Shown one piece after another: positions 17,098-26,580 of a stretch of 64,000 nucleotides of DNA; positions within the stretch are counted from its first letter, which is position 1; each line of letters begins with the position of its first letter. Made by a program: the position numbers and the translations under genes. The DNA is from Akkermansia muciniphila (GTDB taxonomy: Bacteria; Verrucomicrobiota; Verrucomicrobiia; Verrucomicrobiales; Akkermansiaceae), in contig NZ_FXYA01000185.1 of the NCBI RefSeq assembly GCF_900184965.1, positions 1 to 64,000 of the forward strand, given 5' to 3'. The notes under the pieces are model-generated. The model was given only the letters and a program-made list of their open reading frames with translations, was not told where the DNA came from and made no database searches.

Positions 17098-17946
17098 TTA
17101 CAGCAGGGAATCCACGTAGCGGTCCCGATTGAAGGGTTCAAAGTCTTCGGCTCCTTCCCCGGTTCCCAGAAAGGAGGGGGGGATATGCATTTCATCCATG
17201 ATGGCTACGGCCACTCCTCCCTTTCCGGAGCCGTCCATTTTGGTGATCATAACGGAGTCCAGGGGCGTCGCTTTATGAAATTCCCTGGCTTGCGCCAGGG
17301 CATTGGCGCCAGTGGTGGCATCCACCACCAGCAGGGTGTGATGGGGAGCGTCCGCATCCTGCTTGGCGAGAGTCCGGCGGATTTTGGAGAGTTCCTCCAT
17401 GAGGTTGTGGCGCGTATGGAGGCGCCCCGCGGTATCGCAAATGAGGTATGGGAAACCTTCCCTGATGGCCCGCGTATGGGCCTCATAGCAGACGGAGGCC
17501 GGATCCTGGCCGGGAGCTCCCTTGTAGATGGGAATGTTCAGCTTGTCCGCCCAGCTTTGAAGCTGTTCCACAGCGGCCGCGCGGAAAGTGTCCGCCGCAG
17601 CCAGGAGAACGCGGGAACCCTGTTTTTGCAGCAGATGGGCCAATTTGGCCGCAGAAGTGGTTTTCCCGGTGCCGTTGACGCCCACGACCAGAATGACCAG
17701 CGGTTTCCCTGCCGGAGGGACGGGCAGGGACGGGGCCGCGGAAGGAAAGGCCTGGCGAAGCGCTTCACGGGTGGATTCCACCAGATTTTCCGCATTCAGG
17801 CCTTTGCTTTCTTTCAGCTGGTCCACAATACCCATGGCGCGCCTGATGCCGATGTCTGCGGCTACCAGGTCAGCTTCCAGTTCATCCCAGTCTATCCGGG
17901 AGCTTCGGGAGAATTTGGTGAATAGTTTTTTAAAGAATCCTGCCAT
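17098..17946 (-). CDS. ftsY: signal recognition particle receptor FtsY
   Basis: FtsY is the membrane-side GTPase that docks SRP-ribosome complexes. The 282-residue NG domain has VVGVNGTGKTTSAAKLAH (G1), DTFRAAAVEQL, DTAGR (G3) and ITKMDGSGKGGVAV (the TKMDG G4 region), and ends FEPFNRDRYVDSLL. The acidic A domain found in enterobacteria is missing; instead it starts directly MAGFFKKLFTKFS, a common compact form whose basic amphipathic start may bind membrane. Confidence 0.96.
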   Translation of the reverse strand: MAGFFKKLFTKFSRSSRIDWDELEADLVAADIGIRRAMGIVDQLKESKGLNAENLVESTREALRQAFPSAAPSLPVPPAGKPLVILVVGVNGTGKTTSAAKLAHLLQKQGSRVLLAAADTFRAAAVEQLQSWADKLNIPIYKGAPGQDPASVCYEAHTRAIREGFPYLICDTAGRLHTRHNLMEELSKIRRTLAKQDADAPHHTLLVVDATTGANALAQAREFHKATPLDSVMITKMDGSGKGGVAVAIMDEMHIPPSFLGTGEGAEDFEPFNRDRYVDSLL

Positions 17947-17960
17947 GGCGCGAAGCGGAG

Positions 17961-18845
17961 TTATGCCGGGCGTTCCGTTTTTGAGATTCCGGCCAGGACG
18001 CCGTTGACGAAGCGGGGGGATTCCGCAGAGGAGAAGCGTTCCGACAGGCGGATGGCCTCCGAGATGACGATGGGAGCCGGGAGGTCTTTGCGATGAAGGA
18101 GTTCATAGGCGCCCAGGCGCAGGATGGCGCGGTCAATGGCGCTGACGCGTTCCGGGGAGTAGTTTTCCAACGTGGAGTCGATGGCTGCGTCCAGCCCGTC
18201 CCGGCGGCGCAGGATGTCTTCCCCCAGGGTTTTGGCTTCCCGGTAGAGTTCATCCGCATCCCGTCCTGCTTCCACCACTTTTTTTATTTCCGCCAGGGAG
18301 GGGCGGTCGTCCGGGTGGATGAGGCAGTTGATGCGGTCATTGATTTCCTGGAGTTTCCTGCAGGAGGAGATGAGGGAGGGCCAGATTCCGTTATAAGCTG
18401 GGAAGTCCTTGAGCGTGTCCAGCAGGCGGCGGCGCATCTGCATCAGCGCGGTATTGAGTTCCTGGGCGGCGTCGCAGGCGGCGGAAAGCGAGCCCTTGTC
18501 ATTGGCGGGGTCTTCGTGCAGGGCTTTTTTCAGCCGGAGCAGGGCGGCGTTGAATTCTCCTTCCTTGGTCAGCAGGTCCTGAAGCTGGTCGCGGACGGGG
18601 AGGGTAAGAGGGTCTTGCTGCAGTTTGTCCGCCGTTTCCCGCGCACGGGTGATGAAGAGGCGCAGTTTGTCCGGATAGTCCCTTGTAAGGTGGCCGGAGA
18701 CGGCCCTGGCTTTGAGTTTGCAGTAGTCGCCCCGGAAAGGTTCCATCAGGATATCCCAGATTCCCTCCCATTCCGTTTCCGGCGTCTGAGAGGCGGCGTA
18801 AAGGTATTGGAGGGTTGTTTGTCTGATTTGATTACGAGAGAGCAT
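17961..18845 (-). CDS. nusB: NusB-like transcription antitermination factor with large insertion
   Basis: NusB with S10 binds boxA RNA and supports antitermination of rRNA operons. The N-terminus reads MLSRNQIRQTTLQYLYAASQ and the C-terminal third (residues about 195-294) reads DAAIDSTLENYSPERVSAID, RAILRLGAYELLHRKDLPAP and FVNGVLAGISK, which are NusB family sequences. The usual NusB is 130-160 residues; here about 140 extra residues, mostly charged helix with coiled-coil character, lie between these parts. Position before ribH and ribBA fits the common ribH-nusB pairing. Confidence 0.88.
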   Translation of the reverse strand: MLSRNQIRQTTLQYLYAASQTPETEWEGIWDILMEPFRGDYCKLKARAVSGHLTRDYPDKLRLFITRARETADKLQQDPLTLPVRDQLQDLLTKEGEFNAALLRLKKALHEDPANDKGSLSAACDAAQELNTALMQMRRRLLDTLKDFPAYNGIWPSLISSCRKLQEINDRINCLIHPDDRPSLAEIKKVVEAGRDADELYREAKTLGEDILRRRDGLDAAIDSTLENYSPERVSAIDRAILRLGAYELLHRKDLPAPIVISEAIRLSERFSSAESPRFVNGVLAGISKTERPA

Positions 18846-18871
18846 GGCGATGGAGAAGAGAGAGATGGGCC

Positions 18872-19360
18872 TTATTGCCGGGACAGGGAGTTGAGGAAGA
18901 GTTCCGCCATGCGGGCGGCGGTACGGGCCGCTTCACGGCCGCGGTTGAGCTGAGAGGCGATACAGCGGGCGAAGGCCTGCTTTTCATCATTCAGGAGCAG
19001 GACTTCATGGATGACGGGGATGGTGAATTCCAGGGCAAGCTGCATCAGTGCCTGGGTAATGGTGGAGCCGATCAGATCCGCATGGTCTGTGCTGCCGCGC
19101 AGGATGACCCCCAGAGCCACCACGGCATCGGGACGTTTTTCCGGAGAACGGGAGAGAACGGATTTAATGGTTACCGGAATTTCAAAAGCTCCCGGGACGC
19201 GGATGATTTCCAGGCGAACCGAGGGAAGCACGGTTTCCAGTTCTGCCGAGCAGTTGTCTACCAGGGCCTGGGTGTATTGTTCGTTGTATTCCGAGGCGAC
19301 GATGCAGATTTTGGCGCGCGTGCCCGTGGCGCGCTGGCGGCGGGGAAGTTCCGTGGACAT
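18872..19360 (-). CDS. ribH: 6,7-dimethyl-8-ribityllumazine synthase
   Basis: RibH condenses 3,4-dihydroxy-2-butanone 4-phosphate with the ribitylaminouracil to make lumazine, the penultimate step of riboflavin synthesis. The 162-residue product has ICIVASEYNEQYTQALVD, RVPGAFEIPVTIK, VALGVILRGSTDHADLIGST with the catalytic His, and IPVIHEVLLLNDEKQA. The family length is 150-160. It is 19 bp downstream of ribBA and 26 bp upstream of nusB. Confidence 0.97.
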   Translation of the reverse strand: MSTELPRRQRATGTRAKICIVASEYNEQYTQALVDNCSAELETVLPSVRLEIIRVPGAFEIPVTIKSVLSRSPEKRPDAVVALGVILRGSTDHADLIGSTITQALMQLALEFTIPVIHEVLLLNDEKQAFARCIASQLNRGREAARTAARMAELFLNSLSRQ

Positions 19361-19379
19361 GAAGGGATGGAGTGAAAGG

Positions 19380-20582
19380 TTACAGGATATGGCCCAGCTT
19401 GCATTTTTTGGTAGCCAGGTATTTGCTGTTTTGTTCGTTGGGTGGGATGATGAGAGGAACCTGTTCCGTGATTTTTATGCCAAAGCCTTCCAGCCCCACG
19501 ATTTTCCGCGGGTTGTTGGTAAGCAGGCGCAGCTGGTTTGCTCCCAGGTCATGCAGGATTTGCGCGCCGATGCCGTAGTCGCGCAGGTCGTCCGGGTAGC
19601 CGAGTTTGAGGTTGGCTTCCACAGTATCCAGACCCTGTTCCTGAAGTTTGTAAGCCTTGAGTTTCGCCGCCAGGCCGATGCCTCGGCCTTCCTGCCGCAG
19701 GTAGAGCAGGACGCCTCCTTCCTGGGCGATGCGGCGCATGGCGGTGTGCAACTGGCTGCCGCAGTCACAGCGGCGGGAGCCGAAGACATCCCCTGTCAGG
19801 CATTCACTATGCACGCGTACCAGCGTGGGCTTGTCCGGGGAGATTTCTCCGTGAACCAGGGCCAGGTGAAGAGCCCCGTCCAGCTGGGATTCATAAAGGT
19901 GGCAGGTAAAGTTCCCGTAGTCTGTGGGCATGTTGACGGTTTCCACCAGCCGGATTTGCTTTTCCTTAGCCCGGCGGTATTCAATGAGCTGGGCTACGGT
20001 GCAGGCTTTCAACCCATGTTTTTTCTGGAATTCTCCCAGGTCCCCAATGCGGGCCATGGTCCCGTCTTCCTTCATGATTTCACAGCAGACGCCGGCGGGC
20101 TGGAGGCCCGCCATATGCACGAGGTCAATGGTGGCTTCCGTATGGCCGGCGCGGCGCAGCACGCCGCCGGGCACAGCGCGGAGAGGGAATGTGTGCCCCG
20201 GCTGTACAAAGTCGTTGACCGTGGCTTTGGGGTCCGCCAGCGTGCGGATGGTGAGGGACCGTTCCGCGGCGCTGATGCCTGTCGTGATGTCATGGGCCGC
20301 ATCCACGGAGACGGTGAATGCGGTGGACATGTTTTCCCGGTTGACGGAGGTCATGAGCGGGAGCTGGAGGGCATCCGCCCGTTCCGGGGAAAGCGGCGCG
20401 CAGACGAGGCCCCTGGCGTGGGTGACCATGAAGTTGATGGCTTCCGGCGTAGCGAATTCGGCGGCAATAATCAGGTCTGCCTCGTTTTCGCGCCCGGGGT
20501 CGTCCGTAACGATGATCATCCGTCCCCGCCGTATTTCTTCCACGGCTTCTTCAACGGTGCAGAATTGAAGCTGATTGTCCAT
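19380..20582 (-). CDS. ribBA: bifunctional DHBP synthase / GTP cyclohydrolase II
   Basis: RibBA supplies both precursors of riboflavin. The N-terminal half is 3,4-dihydroxy-2-butanone-4-phosphate synthase: MIIVTDDPGRENEADLIIAA, ATPEAINFMVTHARGLVCAP and RAGHTEATIDL are its conserved pieces. The C-terminal half is GTP cyclohydrolase II, with HSECLTGDVFGSRRCDCGSQ bearing the three zinc-binding cysteines and RQEGRGIGLAAKLKAY. The 400 residues match the fusion. The ATG at 20582 was chosen since upstream codons have no family character. It follows glnS by 19 bp. Confidence 0.97.
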   Translation of the reverse strand: MDNQLQFCTVEEAVEEIRRGRMIIVTDDPGRENEADLIIAAEFATPEAINFMVTHARGLVCAPLSPERADALQLPLMTSVNRENMSTAFTVSVDAAHDITTGISAAERSLTIRTLADPKATVNDFVQPGHTFPLRAVPGGVLRRAGHTEATIDLVHMAGLQPAGVCCEIMKEDGTMARIGDLGEFQKKHGLKACTVAQLIEYRRAKEKQIRLVETVNMPTDYGNFTCHLYESQLDGALHLALVHGEISPDKPTLVRVHSECLTGDVFGSRRCDCGSQLHTAMRRIAQEGGVLLYLRQEGRGIGLAAKLKAYKLQEQGLDTVEANLKLGYPDDLRDYGIGAQILHDLGANQLRLLTNNPRKIVGLEGFGIKITEQVPLIIPPNEQNSKYLATKKCKLGHIL

Positions 20583-20601
20583 AAAAGGGGATGAAGAGAG
20601 G

Positions 20602-22281
20602 TTATTTTTGCTTTTTCGCCCAGGAGTCCTTGAGAGCCACGGTGCGGTTGAACACAGGCCTCCGGCCCGGCACATGGTCCCTGCGGTCCGCCACAAAGTA
20701 GCCGAGGCGTTCGAACTGGCAGCGGAATTCGGGTTCCGCTCCGGCCAGGGAGGGTTCCAGCTTGGCGTTTGTGATGACGGACAGGGAGGAAGGATTCATG
20801 ACGGAAAGGAACCCTTCCTCAGCAGCGTCCGGGTTTTCTTCCGTGAAAAGACGGTCATAGATGCGGATTTCCCCGTCCACCGCGTATTTGGTGCTTACCC
20901 AGTGGATGGCGGCGCGGCACTGGATTCCTTCCGGCGGGTTGGAGCCGATGGTGCCGGGAATGTGTTCGCAGAAGATTTCCGTGATATTTCCCTCCGCATC
21001 CTGTTTGTAGTCCGTGCAGGTGATGCAGTAGCCCCCCCGGAGGCGTACGGTGCGGCCGGGCGCCAGGCGGAAGTATTTTTTAGGAGGATCCAGCATGAAG
21101 TCGTCCCGTTCAATCCAGACTTCCCTTGTGATGGGGAGACGGCGGACGCCTTCTTCCGGTTTTTCCGGATTGTTCAGCACTTCAGCCATTTCTTCCGCGT
21201 TTTCCGGCAGGGTGGTGATGGTGACCTTGAGGGGATTGAGCACGGCCATGCGGCGCGGCGCGTTGGCATTCAGGTCTTCCCTGACGCTGTATTCCAGCAG
21301 GGCCACATCCGTGAAGCCGTTGAATTTAGTGATGCCTATGGTTTGGCAGAAGTTGCGGATGGCGGCAGGAGTGTAACCCCGGCGGCGCATCCCGGAGACG
21401 GTGGGCATCCGTGGATCGTCCCAGCCGGAGACGTGTCCTTCCTGCACCAGTTGCAGCAGCTTGCGCTTGCTCATGACGGTGTAGGTAAGGTTCAGGCGGG
21501 CGAATTCCGTCTGACGCGGGCGCGCCGGGACAGGGCAGTTTTCAATGACCCAGTCATAGAGGGGACGGTGGTTTTCAAATTCCAGCGTGCAGAGAGAGTG
21601 GGTGATGTGTTCGTAGGCATCTTCCAGCGGGTGGGCAAAATCATACATGGGATAAATGCACCAGGAACTGCCCGTGTTGTGGTGTTCCGCGAACATGATG
21701 CGGTACAACACGGGGTCACGCATGTTCATGTTGCTGGAACTCATGTCTATCCTGGCCCGCAGGATGGCTCTGCCTTCCGGGATTTCCCCGTTTTTCATGG
21801 CCTGGAACCGTTCCAGGTTTTCTTCCACGGAGCGGTTGCGGTAGGGGGATTCCTGCCCGGGCACGTTCACGTTGCCGCGCTGGGCGCGTATTTCCTCCAC
21901 CGTCTGTTCGTCTACGTAGGCCAATCCCTTGCGGATGAGGGAAACGGCGCATTCGTAAAAAAAGCCGAACATGTTGCTGGCAAAGAAAAGGTTGTCGCCC
22001 CAGTCAAAGCCCAGCCAGCGGATGTCTTCCTGAATGCTGTCCACATATTCCTGGTCTTCCTTGCTGGGGTTGGTGTCGTCAAAACGCAGGTGGCAGCGCG
22101 CACCCGGGAATTCCTGGGCGATGCCGAAGTTAAGACAGATGGATTTGGCATGTCCGATATGAAGATACCCGTTGGGTTCCGGAGGAAAGCGTGTTACCGG
22201 GGCCTGATGCTTGCCGGAGGCAAGGTCATCAGAAATCATATCGCGGATGAAATCTCGGCGTTCGGCAGGCTGCAATGACAT
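20602..22281 (-). CDS. glnS: glutaminyl-tRNA synthetase
   Basis: A class I aminoacyl-tRNA synthetase that charges tRNA-Gln directly. Conserved parts include PPEPNGYLHIGHAKSICLN (HIGH at about 41-44), the NPSKEDQEYVDSIQEDIRWL segment, and VMSKRKLLQLV (KMSKS-like) near residue 270. Two beta-barrel anticodon-binding domains follow, with a QFERLGYFVADRRD end. The 559-residue length matches bacterial GlnRS, a type acquired from eukaryotes. It is the first gene of the minus-strand operon; the frame extends 12 codons upstream, but the ATG at 22281 fits the family. Confidence 0.97.
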   Translation of the reverse strand: MSLQPAERRDFIRDMISDDLASGKHQAPVTRFPPEPNGYLHIGHAKSICLNFGIAQEFPGARCHLRFDDTNPSKEDQEYVDSIQEDIRWLGFDWGDNLFFASNMFGFFYECAVSLIRKGLAYVDEQTVEEIRAQRGNVNVPGQESPYRNRSVEENLERFQAMKNGEIPEGRAILRARIDMSSSNMNMRDPVLYRIMFAEHHNTGSSWCIYPMYDFAHPLEDAYEHITHSLCTLEFENHRPLYDWVIENCPVPARPRQTEFARLNLTYTVMSKRKLLQLVQEGHVSGWDDPRMPTVSGMRRRGYTPAAIRNFCQTIGITKFNGFTDVALLEYSVREDLNANAPRRMAVLNPLKVTITTLPENAEEMAEVLNNPEKPEEGVRRLPITREVWIERDDFMLDPPKKYFRLAPGRTVRLRGGYCITCTDYKQDAEGNITEIFCEHIPGTIGSNPPEGIQCRAAIHWVSTKYAVDGEIRIYDRLFTEENPDAAEEGFLSVMNPSSLSVITNAKLEPSLAGAEPEFRCQFERLGYFVADRRDHVPGRRPVFNRTVALKDSWAKKQK

Positions 22282-22611
22282 GGCGGAAATTCTACTACCA
22301 AATTTTCTCTTCTGCAAGCGTGTTCACTCGGAATGACGTGAGGCGGGAGGATAAGCATGACGAGTGTTTTTGTCTTTTTTTCAATGGTCCGTGTCGTCAA
22401 ATTCAAATAATTTATATGAAGGGGCGTTTGGAGATGTGAGCCTTTTATTTATGAAAGCGGACTAAAAAAACATCCTTTCGTCAGGAAAAAATGGGAACTT
22501 TCTCCTTACCTTGTTTTCCGGAGTTTACGGAATAGTTTTCAGGTGAATAAGATTTTCAATAAGAGCGGTTTGATCAGAATTTTAAAATTCTGAAGAAATC
22601 AGAACTGCGGA
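22282..22611. other. 330-bp divergent intergenic region
   Basis: No gene is visible. It must hold the promoter of the glnS-to-dnaB operon on one side and of the zinc-ribbon protein on the other. It is AT-rich near 22380-22600, consistent with promoter DNA, but I see no clear -35/-10 pair or hairpin. Confidence 0.5.
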
Positions 22612-24321
22612 ATGAAAAGAAGATATAACGGGAATGGGGTTCGGTGGGAGTTTCTTGAAAATTTGAGCGGGCGCATGATCAAGAAAAAGTTTGGAAGACT
22701 GGTATTGCAAAAGAATGAAAAACGTGCATATTGGAGCCCGGTGAATCTGAATTGTCCACAGTGCAAACGACATATCAATGTTCCTTCTTCCGCGGAAGGT
22801 TCTATGGTGAATTGCAGCAAATGCGGGCATGAGTTTCTTTGCGACAGGGAAAAACTGATTCCTAAGAAACCTTTTGCCAAGGCGAAGAGGGCCGTTTCCG
22901 TCCATCCTCCCAAAGACAGAAGGGAGGTCATCCAAAGCGCCCTGGTGGAAACGGGGCTGATTCAATTGGTGTGTCTTTGCGCGTCCCTGGCTGTTGCCGC
23001 CGGTTGCGTGTGGATTTTTTACAATGCTTCTTCCAAGATGGATGGGTCCTTTTTCCTTTCCATGCTGCAGCAGCCCCAGCAGAAGGCATTTGCCCTGTTT
23101 TTTGCCTGTCTTGCCGGAGGCTTGATGGCCTGTGCCGGACGCAGGCACAAGATTGTTTTCATTTTGCTGGGTTTGCTGGTTGCTGGGGGGATTGCTTCCC
23201 TGCCTTTCGTGTATCCGGTCAAGGTGAATCCCTCCCTGCTCGGAGGGCATGAAGAGGGAAACGCCGGGGAAGAAGATGTCTCCGGATTTACCAGTATGGG
23301 CCTGGAGCAGCTGCCCTCCAAGAACGCTTCTGTCCAGAATTATGGGGCGAGTGATTTGAAACCTCTGTTTTCCGCTATTGACCGAAAGGAATCCCAGGGG
23401 GTTCTGGGCGTATGGGTGGTGGGGGTGAATGCGGCCAACCGGGATATGGTGAAGGCGTATTTGAAGAGGATGACCCAGTCTGAGGACGAACCTATTTTTT
23501 ATGACCGTAAGGGAACGGGCGGCGGGCTGTTCGTTATTACTCCCACTCCCATTACGTTTAAGGAATTTGTAGAGGTCGCGGGTAAGATGGGGAAGGTGTC
23601 TTTGCAGGATAAGGAGCGTTTTTTTGTGGAAGTGATTTTGAACCGGGACAGGTTTGAAGCGCGGCCCGCTTCCGCCGCGTTGCAGGATGAGCGCCACCAG
23701 TATTTTGTGCTGGCCAATTTGAAGGAGCTGTCCTGTCTGGACATCCGCCGCGTTATTGCCGCTGCAAAACGCCTGTCAGCCGTAAATCCGGATAAGATGC
23801 GGGGCGAGGTTTCTGACAGGCTGGTGGAGCTTCTCCGGGAACCGTGGGGGCGTGATGCGGAATATGTGACTGCGTTGGCTTCGGCCCTTGTGGTATGGGC
23901 TGAACCGGATCATGAGGAGGCTCAGCGCGTGGTTTATTACGTGGCTACGGAGCTGAAGAAGGCGGATTGCGAAATTCCGGCGTCTCTGGTCAGGTTTTTA
24001 CTGCATGGCCCGGAAAAGGGAAGTTTCGCATTGCTTCTGGAGGAATGGAAAAAGGATCCCCAGAAATGGGAGGACGAATGCAAGGCTGCCGGCCCAACGG
24101 GAGAAGCCGATATTATTCGTTCGCTGAATGAGTCCGACGATTTTGTGTTGAAACGTTCCGCCGCCCGCATTCTTGGGGAAATTGGTTCGGAAGCTTCCCT
24201 GTCCGCGCTCAAAGCATTCACTCATGACGCCGATAATGAATTGCGCCTGTGCGCGGAGTTGTCTGTGAATCTGATTGAAAAGCGGCTCGGGATAGATTCT
24301 TCCGCCAAAGGGGGCCGATGA
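22612..24321 (+). CDS. zinc-ribbon, membrane-anchored protein with HEAT-like C-terminus
   Basis: I do not recognise a named family. The 569-residue product has CPQC and CSKC at residues about 48-51 and 68-71 (a zinc ribbon of the kind that starts many bacterial membrane proteins) and two to three membrane helices between about 110 and 205. A soluble region of about 350 residues follows. Its end (RSAARILGEIGSEASLSALK and NELRLCAELSVNLI) looks like HEAT or PBS-lyase repeats. The topology suggests a cytoplasmic ribbon and a soluble C-terminal domain. ATG 22612 is used; ATG 22675 is a reasonable alternative. It stands alone upstream of the sugar porter. Confidence 0.6.
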   Translation: MKRRYNGNGVRWEFLENLSGRMIKKKFGRLVLQKNEKRAYWSPVNLNCPQCKRHINVPSSAEGSMVNCSKCGHEFLCDREKLIPKKPFAKAKRAVSVHPPKDRREVIQSALVETGLIQLVCLCASLAVAAGCVWIFYNASSKMDGSFFLSMLQQPQQKAFALFFACLAGGLMACAGRRHKIVFILLGLLVAGGIASLPFVYPVKVNPSLLGGHEEGNAGEEDVSGFTSMGLEQLPSKNASVQNYGASDLKPLFSAIDRKESQGVLGVWVVGVNAANRDMVKAYLKRMTQSEDEPIFYDRKGTGGGLFVITPTPITFKEFVEVAGKMGKVSLQDKERFFVEVILNRDRFEARPASAALQDERHQYFVLANLKELSCLDIRRVIAAAKRLSAVNPDKMRGEVSDRLVELLREPWGRDAEYVTALASALVVWAEPDHEEAQRVVYYVATELKKADCEIPASLVRFLLHGPEKGSFALLLEEWKKDPQKWEDECKAAGPTGEADIIRSLNESDDFVLKRSAARILGEIGSEASLSALKAFTHDADNELRLCAELSVNLIEKRLGIDSSAKGGR

Positions 24322-24557
24322 GGGCGGCTCCGTTTCCGTGATGGCGCATCGCTCTGTTTTCTGGGCAGGAAGGGAATATAGACGAGGCATTGGTGCAGAG
24401 GTTCTCAAATGGGTTCCTGCTCCCGAGGGTTTGTTACCTGTTTCTTTTGCGATATTTTCACCATTTGAGCATATTTGCGGGAAGGAAATTTGTTTTTGCC
24501 CGGGAAGCGTCTTTTTTTGGTTGCGGAGGAAAGCCAATTTACTAAAATGCAACGACC

Positions 24558-26519
24558 ATGACAGACCAAGAAAACATGAAGGCCGCCATTCCGGATGTGG
24601 CCAGGCGGTATATGCGCTATCTCCTCATCATGGCCGGTTTGGGCGGCCTGCTCTACGGTGTGGACGTTGGCGTGATTGCTGCTGCGCTTCCCTATATTGA
24701 GCAGACGGCCGGTTTTAATCCTTCCCAGCTTTCCCAGGTGGTGGCCGCCGTGCTGTTCGGCAGCGTTCTTTCTTCCCTGTTTGCGGGCTATCTGGCCGAC
24801 AAGATGGGACGCAAGGCGTTGATTACCGTGGCTGCCGCCTTGTTCACGGCAAGCATTCCCGTGATCTGCCTGTCCCAGGAAGTATTCGGCATTATGTTGC
24901 TGGGCCGTATTCTCCAGGGAGCCAGCGCCGGTATTGTGGGCGTGGTTGTTCCGCTGTATCTGGCCGAGTGCCTGAGCGCCGAGTCCCGCGGCAAGGGAAC
25001 GGGGATGTTCCAGTTCCTGCTGACGGTGGGCCTGGTGTTTGCCGCCGTCGTCGGTTTGCTTGCCGCCAGTTATGTGGGCGGCGTCGAAAATTCCGGCGCG
25101 AGCGAAGAGTCGCTGACTTCCGCCAAGGTTCTGGCCTGGCAGGCTATTTTCTGGGTTTGCGCCATTCCCGGCCTGTTCCTGTTTTTCGGTTCCTTCCGTT
25201 TGAGCGAATCTCCCCGTTACCTGTTCCGCCGCGGCCGCAAGGATGAAGCCATGACTGTGCTGGTGCGCAGTTATGGAGAGTCCCGCGCCAAGGAAGTGTT
25301 TGATGAGATGGTTCACATTGAAGAGGAAGAGAAACAGAAGGCGGAGGAACTCAAGAAGCAGAGTTCTTCCGGAGAGTCTCTTCTTCAGCGCAAGTATATC
25401 TATCCCTTTGTTCTGGCGGTGCTCGTTCTGGCGTTCACGCAGGCTACGGGTATTAATTCCGTGCTGAATTATTCCGTAAAGGTGTTCCAGCAGGCAGGTC
25501 TGGAAGGCACTACTGCCAACTGGGCGGACTTTACCATCAAGGTCGTGAACTGCTTGATGACTATCGTCGCCATGGTGCTGGTGGACCGCAAGGGTCGCAA
25601 GTTCCTGCTTAAAATTGGAACGGCCGGCATTGTAGTCGGCCTTCTCGGCACCGGGTTCCTGTTCAATAATGTGGAAAAAGCCCGCAAGGACGTGACTGCG
25701 GATGTGGCCGCCCTGCTGGCCGCCCAGAGCCCTGCCGTCCAGAAGGAATTTGAACAGGGCAAGGATGTGGGTTCCATCCGCACGCTTCAATTGGAACGCA
25801 CTCCGGATTCCCCCTTCATCAAGAATCTCCTTGCCAAGAACGGCATGGCCGACAAGGACATCAACAGGATGCAGCTCATCATCACCTATGACCAGCCGGA
25901 AGCCAATCCCGCCTGGTACCAGTTCCTGATGGGGTCCTCCACCCAGCTTTCCGTCGTAGAGTTTTCCGAACTGACCAAGGATACTAAGGATATCAAGAAG
26001 GAAGAGGACAAGGCTTCCCTGGCCGTGATCAAGGCTGTTCCGGATTCCACCAATAAAATGGTGGTGAACGGCAAGGACGGCTATGCCATGAAGCCCGTTT
26101 CCATTCTGAAGGCGGAATTAGGTGAAAAGCCGGATACCTCCATGGGCTGGGGCGTGACTGCGTTTTTCATCATCTTCATTGCTTTTTATGCCACCGGCCC
26201 CGGCGTATGCGTCTGGCTGGCGCTGTCCGAGCTGATGCCTGCCCGAATCCGCTCCAACGGTATGGCGATTGCCCTGCTGATCAACCAGCTGGTTTCCACG
26301 GTCATTGCCGGTTCCTTCCTCCCGTGGGTGGGCAGCTGCGGTTATTCCGGCGTGTTCTTTACGCTGGGCGGCATTACGGTGCTGTATTTCATTACGGTGA
26401 CCTTCTTCCTGCCTGAAACCAAGGGGCGTTCCCTGGAAGAAATTGAAGGTTACTTTACGACAGGCAAGATGCCGGAAGATCCCAAGATGATCGGCGAAGG
26501 CATTGAAGCGGAGGAATAA
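24558..26519 (+). CDS. MFS sugar porter with large periplasmic-loop insertion
   Basis: A sugar transporter of the major facilitator superfamily (probably proton symport). Signature motifs are GGLLYGVDVGVIAAALP, GYLADKMGRKAL, GRILQGASAGIVGVVVPLYL, LSESPRYLFRRGRKDEA, FTQATGINSVLNYS, DRKGRKF and FLPETKGRSLEEIE, all standard sugar-porter residues. The family length is about 450-480 but this product has 653 residues. The extra is about 160 residues (about 370-530) between predicted helices 9 and 10, a soluble, mostly helical domain. It has its own terminator and no visible operon partners. The transported sugar is not determinable. Confidence 0.9.
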   Translation: MTDQENMKAAIPDVARRYMRYLLIMAGLGGLLYGVDVGVIAAALPYIEQTAGFNPSQLSQVVAAVLFGSVLSSLFAGYLADKMGRKALITVAAALFTASIPVICLSQEVFGIMLLGRILQGASAGIVGVVVPLYLAECLSAESRGKGTGMFQFLLTVGLVFAAVVGLLAASYVGGVENSGASEESLTSAKVLAWQAIFWVCAIPGLFLFFGSFRLSESPRYLFRRGRKDEAMTVLVRSYGESRAKEVFDEMVHIEEEEKQKAEELKKQSSSGESLLQRKYIYPFVLAVLVLAFTQATGINSVLNYSVKVFQQAGLEGTTANWADFTIKVVNCLMTIVAMVLVDRKGRKFLLKIGTAGIVVGLLGTGFLFNNVEKARKDVTADVAALLAAQSPAVQKEFEQGKDVGSIRTLQLERTPDSPFIKNLLAKNGMADKDINRMQLIITYDQPEANPAWYQFLMGSSTQLSVVEFSELTKDTKDIKKEEDKASLAVIKAVPDSTNKMVVNGKDGYAMKPVSILKAELGEKPDTSMGWGVTAFFIIFIAFYATGPGVCVWLALSELMPARIRSNGMAIALLINQLVSTVIAGSFLPWVGSCGYSGVFFTLGGITVLYFITVTFFLPETKGRSLEEIEGYFTTGKMPEDPKMIGEGIEAEE

Positions 26520-26539
26520 ATTCTTCCTTCCTGTGATTT

Positions 26540-26580
26540 TCAAAGCCGCTTTCCCTGAGTTGGGGAAGCGGCTTTTTTAT
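26540..26580 (+). terminator. Rho-independent terminator after the sugar porter
   Basis: AAAGCCGCTTTCCC (26542-26555) pairs with GGGAAGCGGCTTT followed by a T-run, closing at about 26578. The stem is strong. Confidence 0.93.

Noticed and set aside
19011-22278. Two long forward frames (527 and 567 codons)
   Set aside because: They mirror ribH/ribBA and glnS, both of which have strong motifs on the minus strand.
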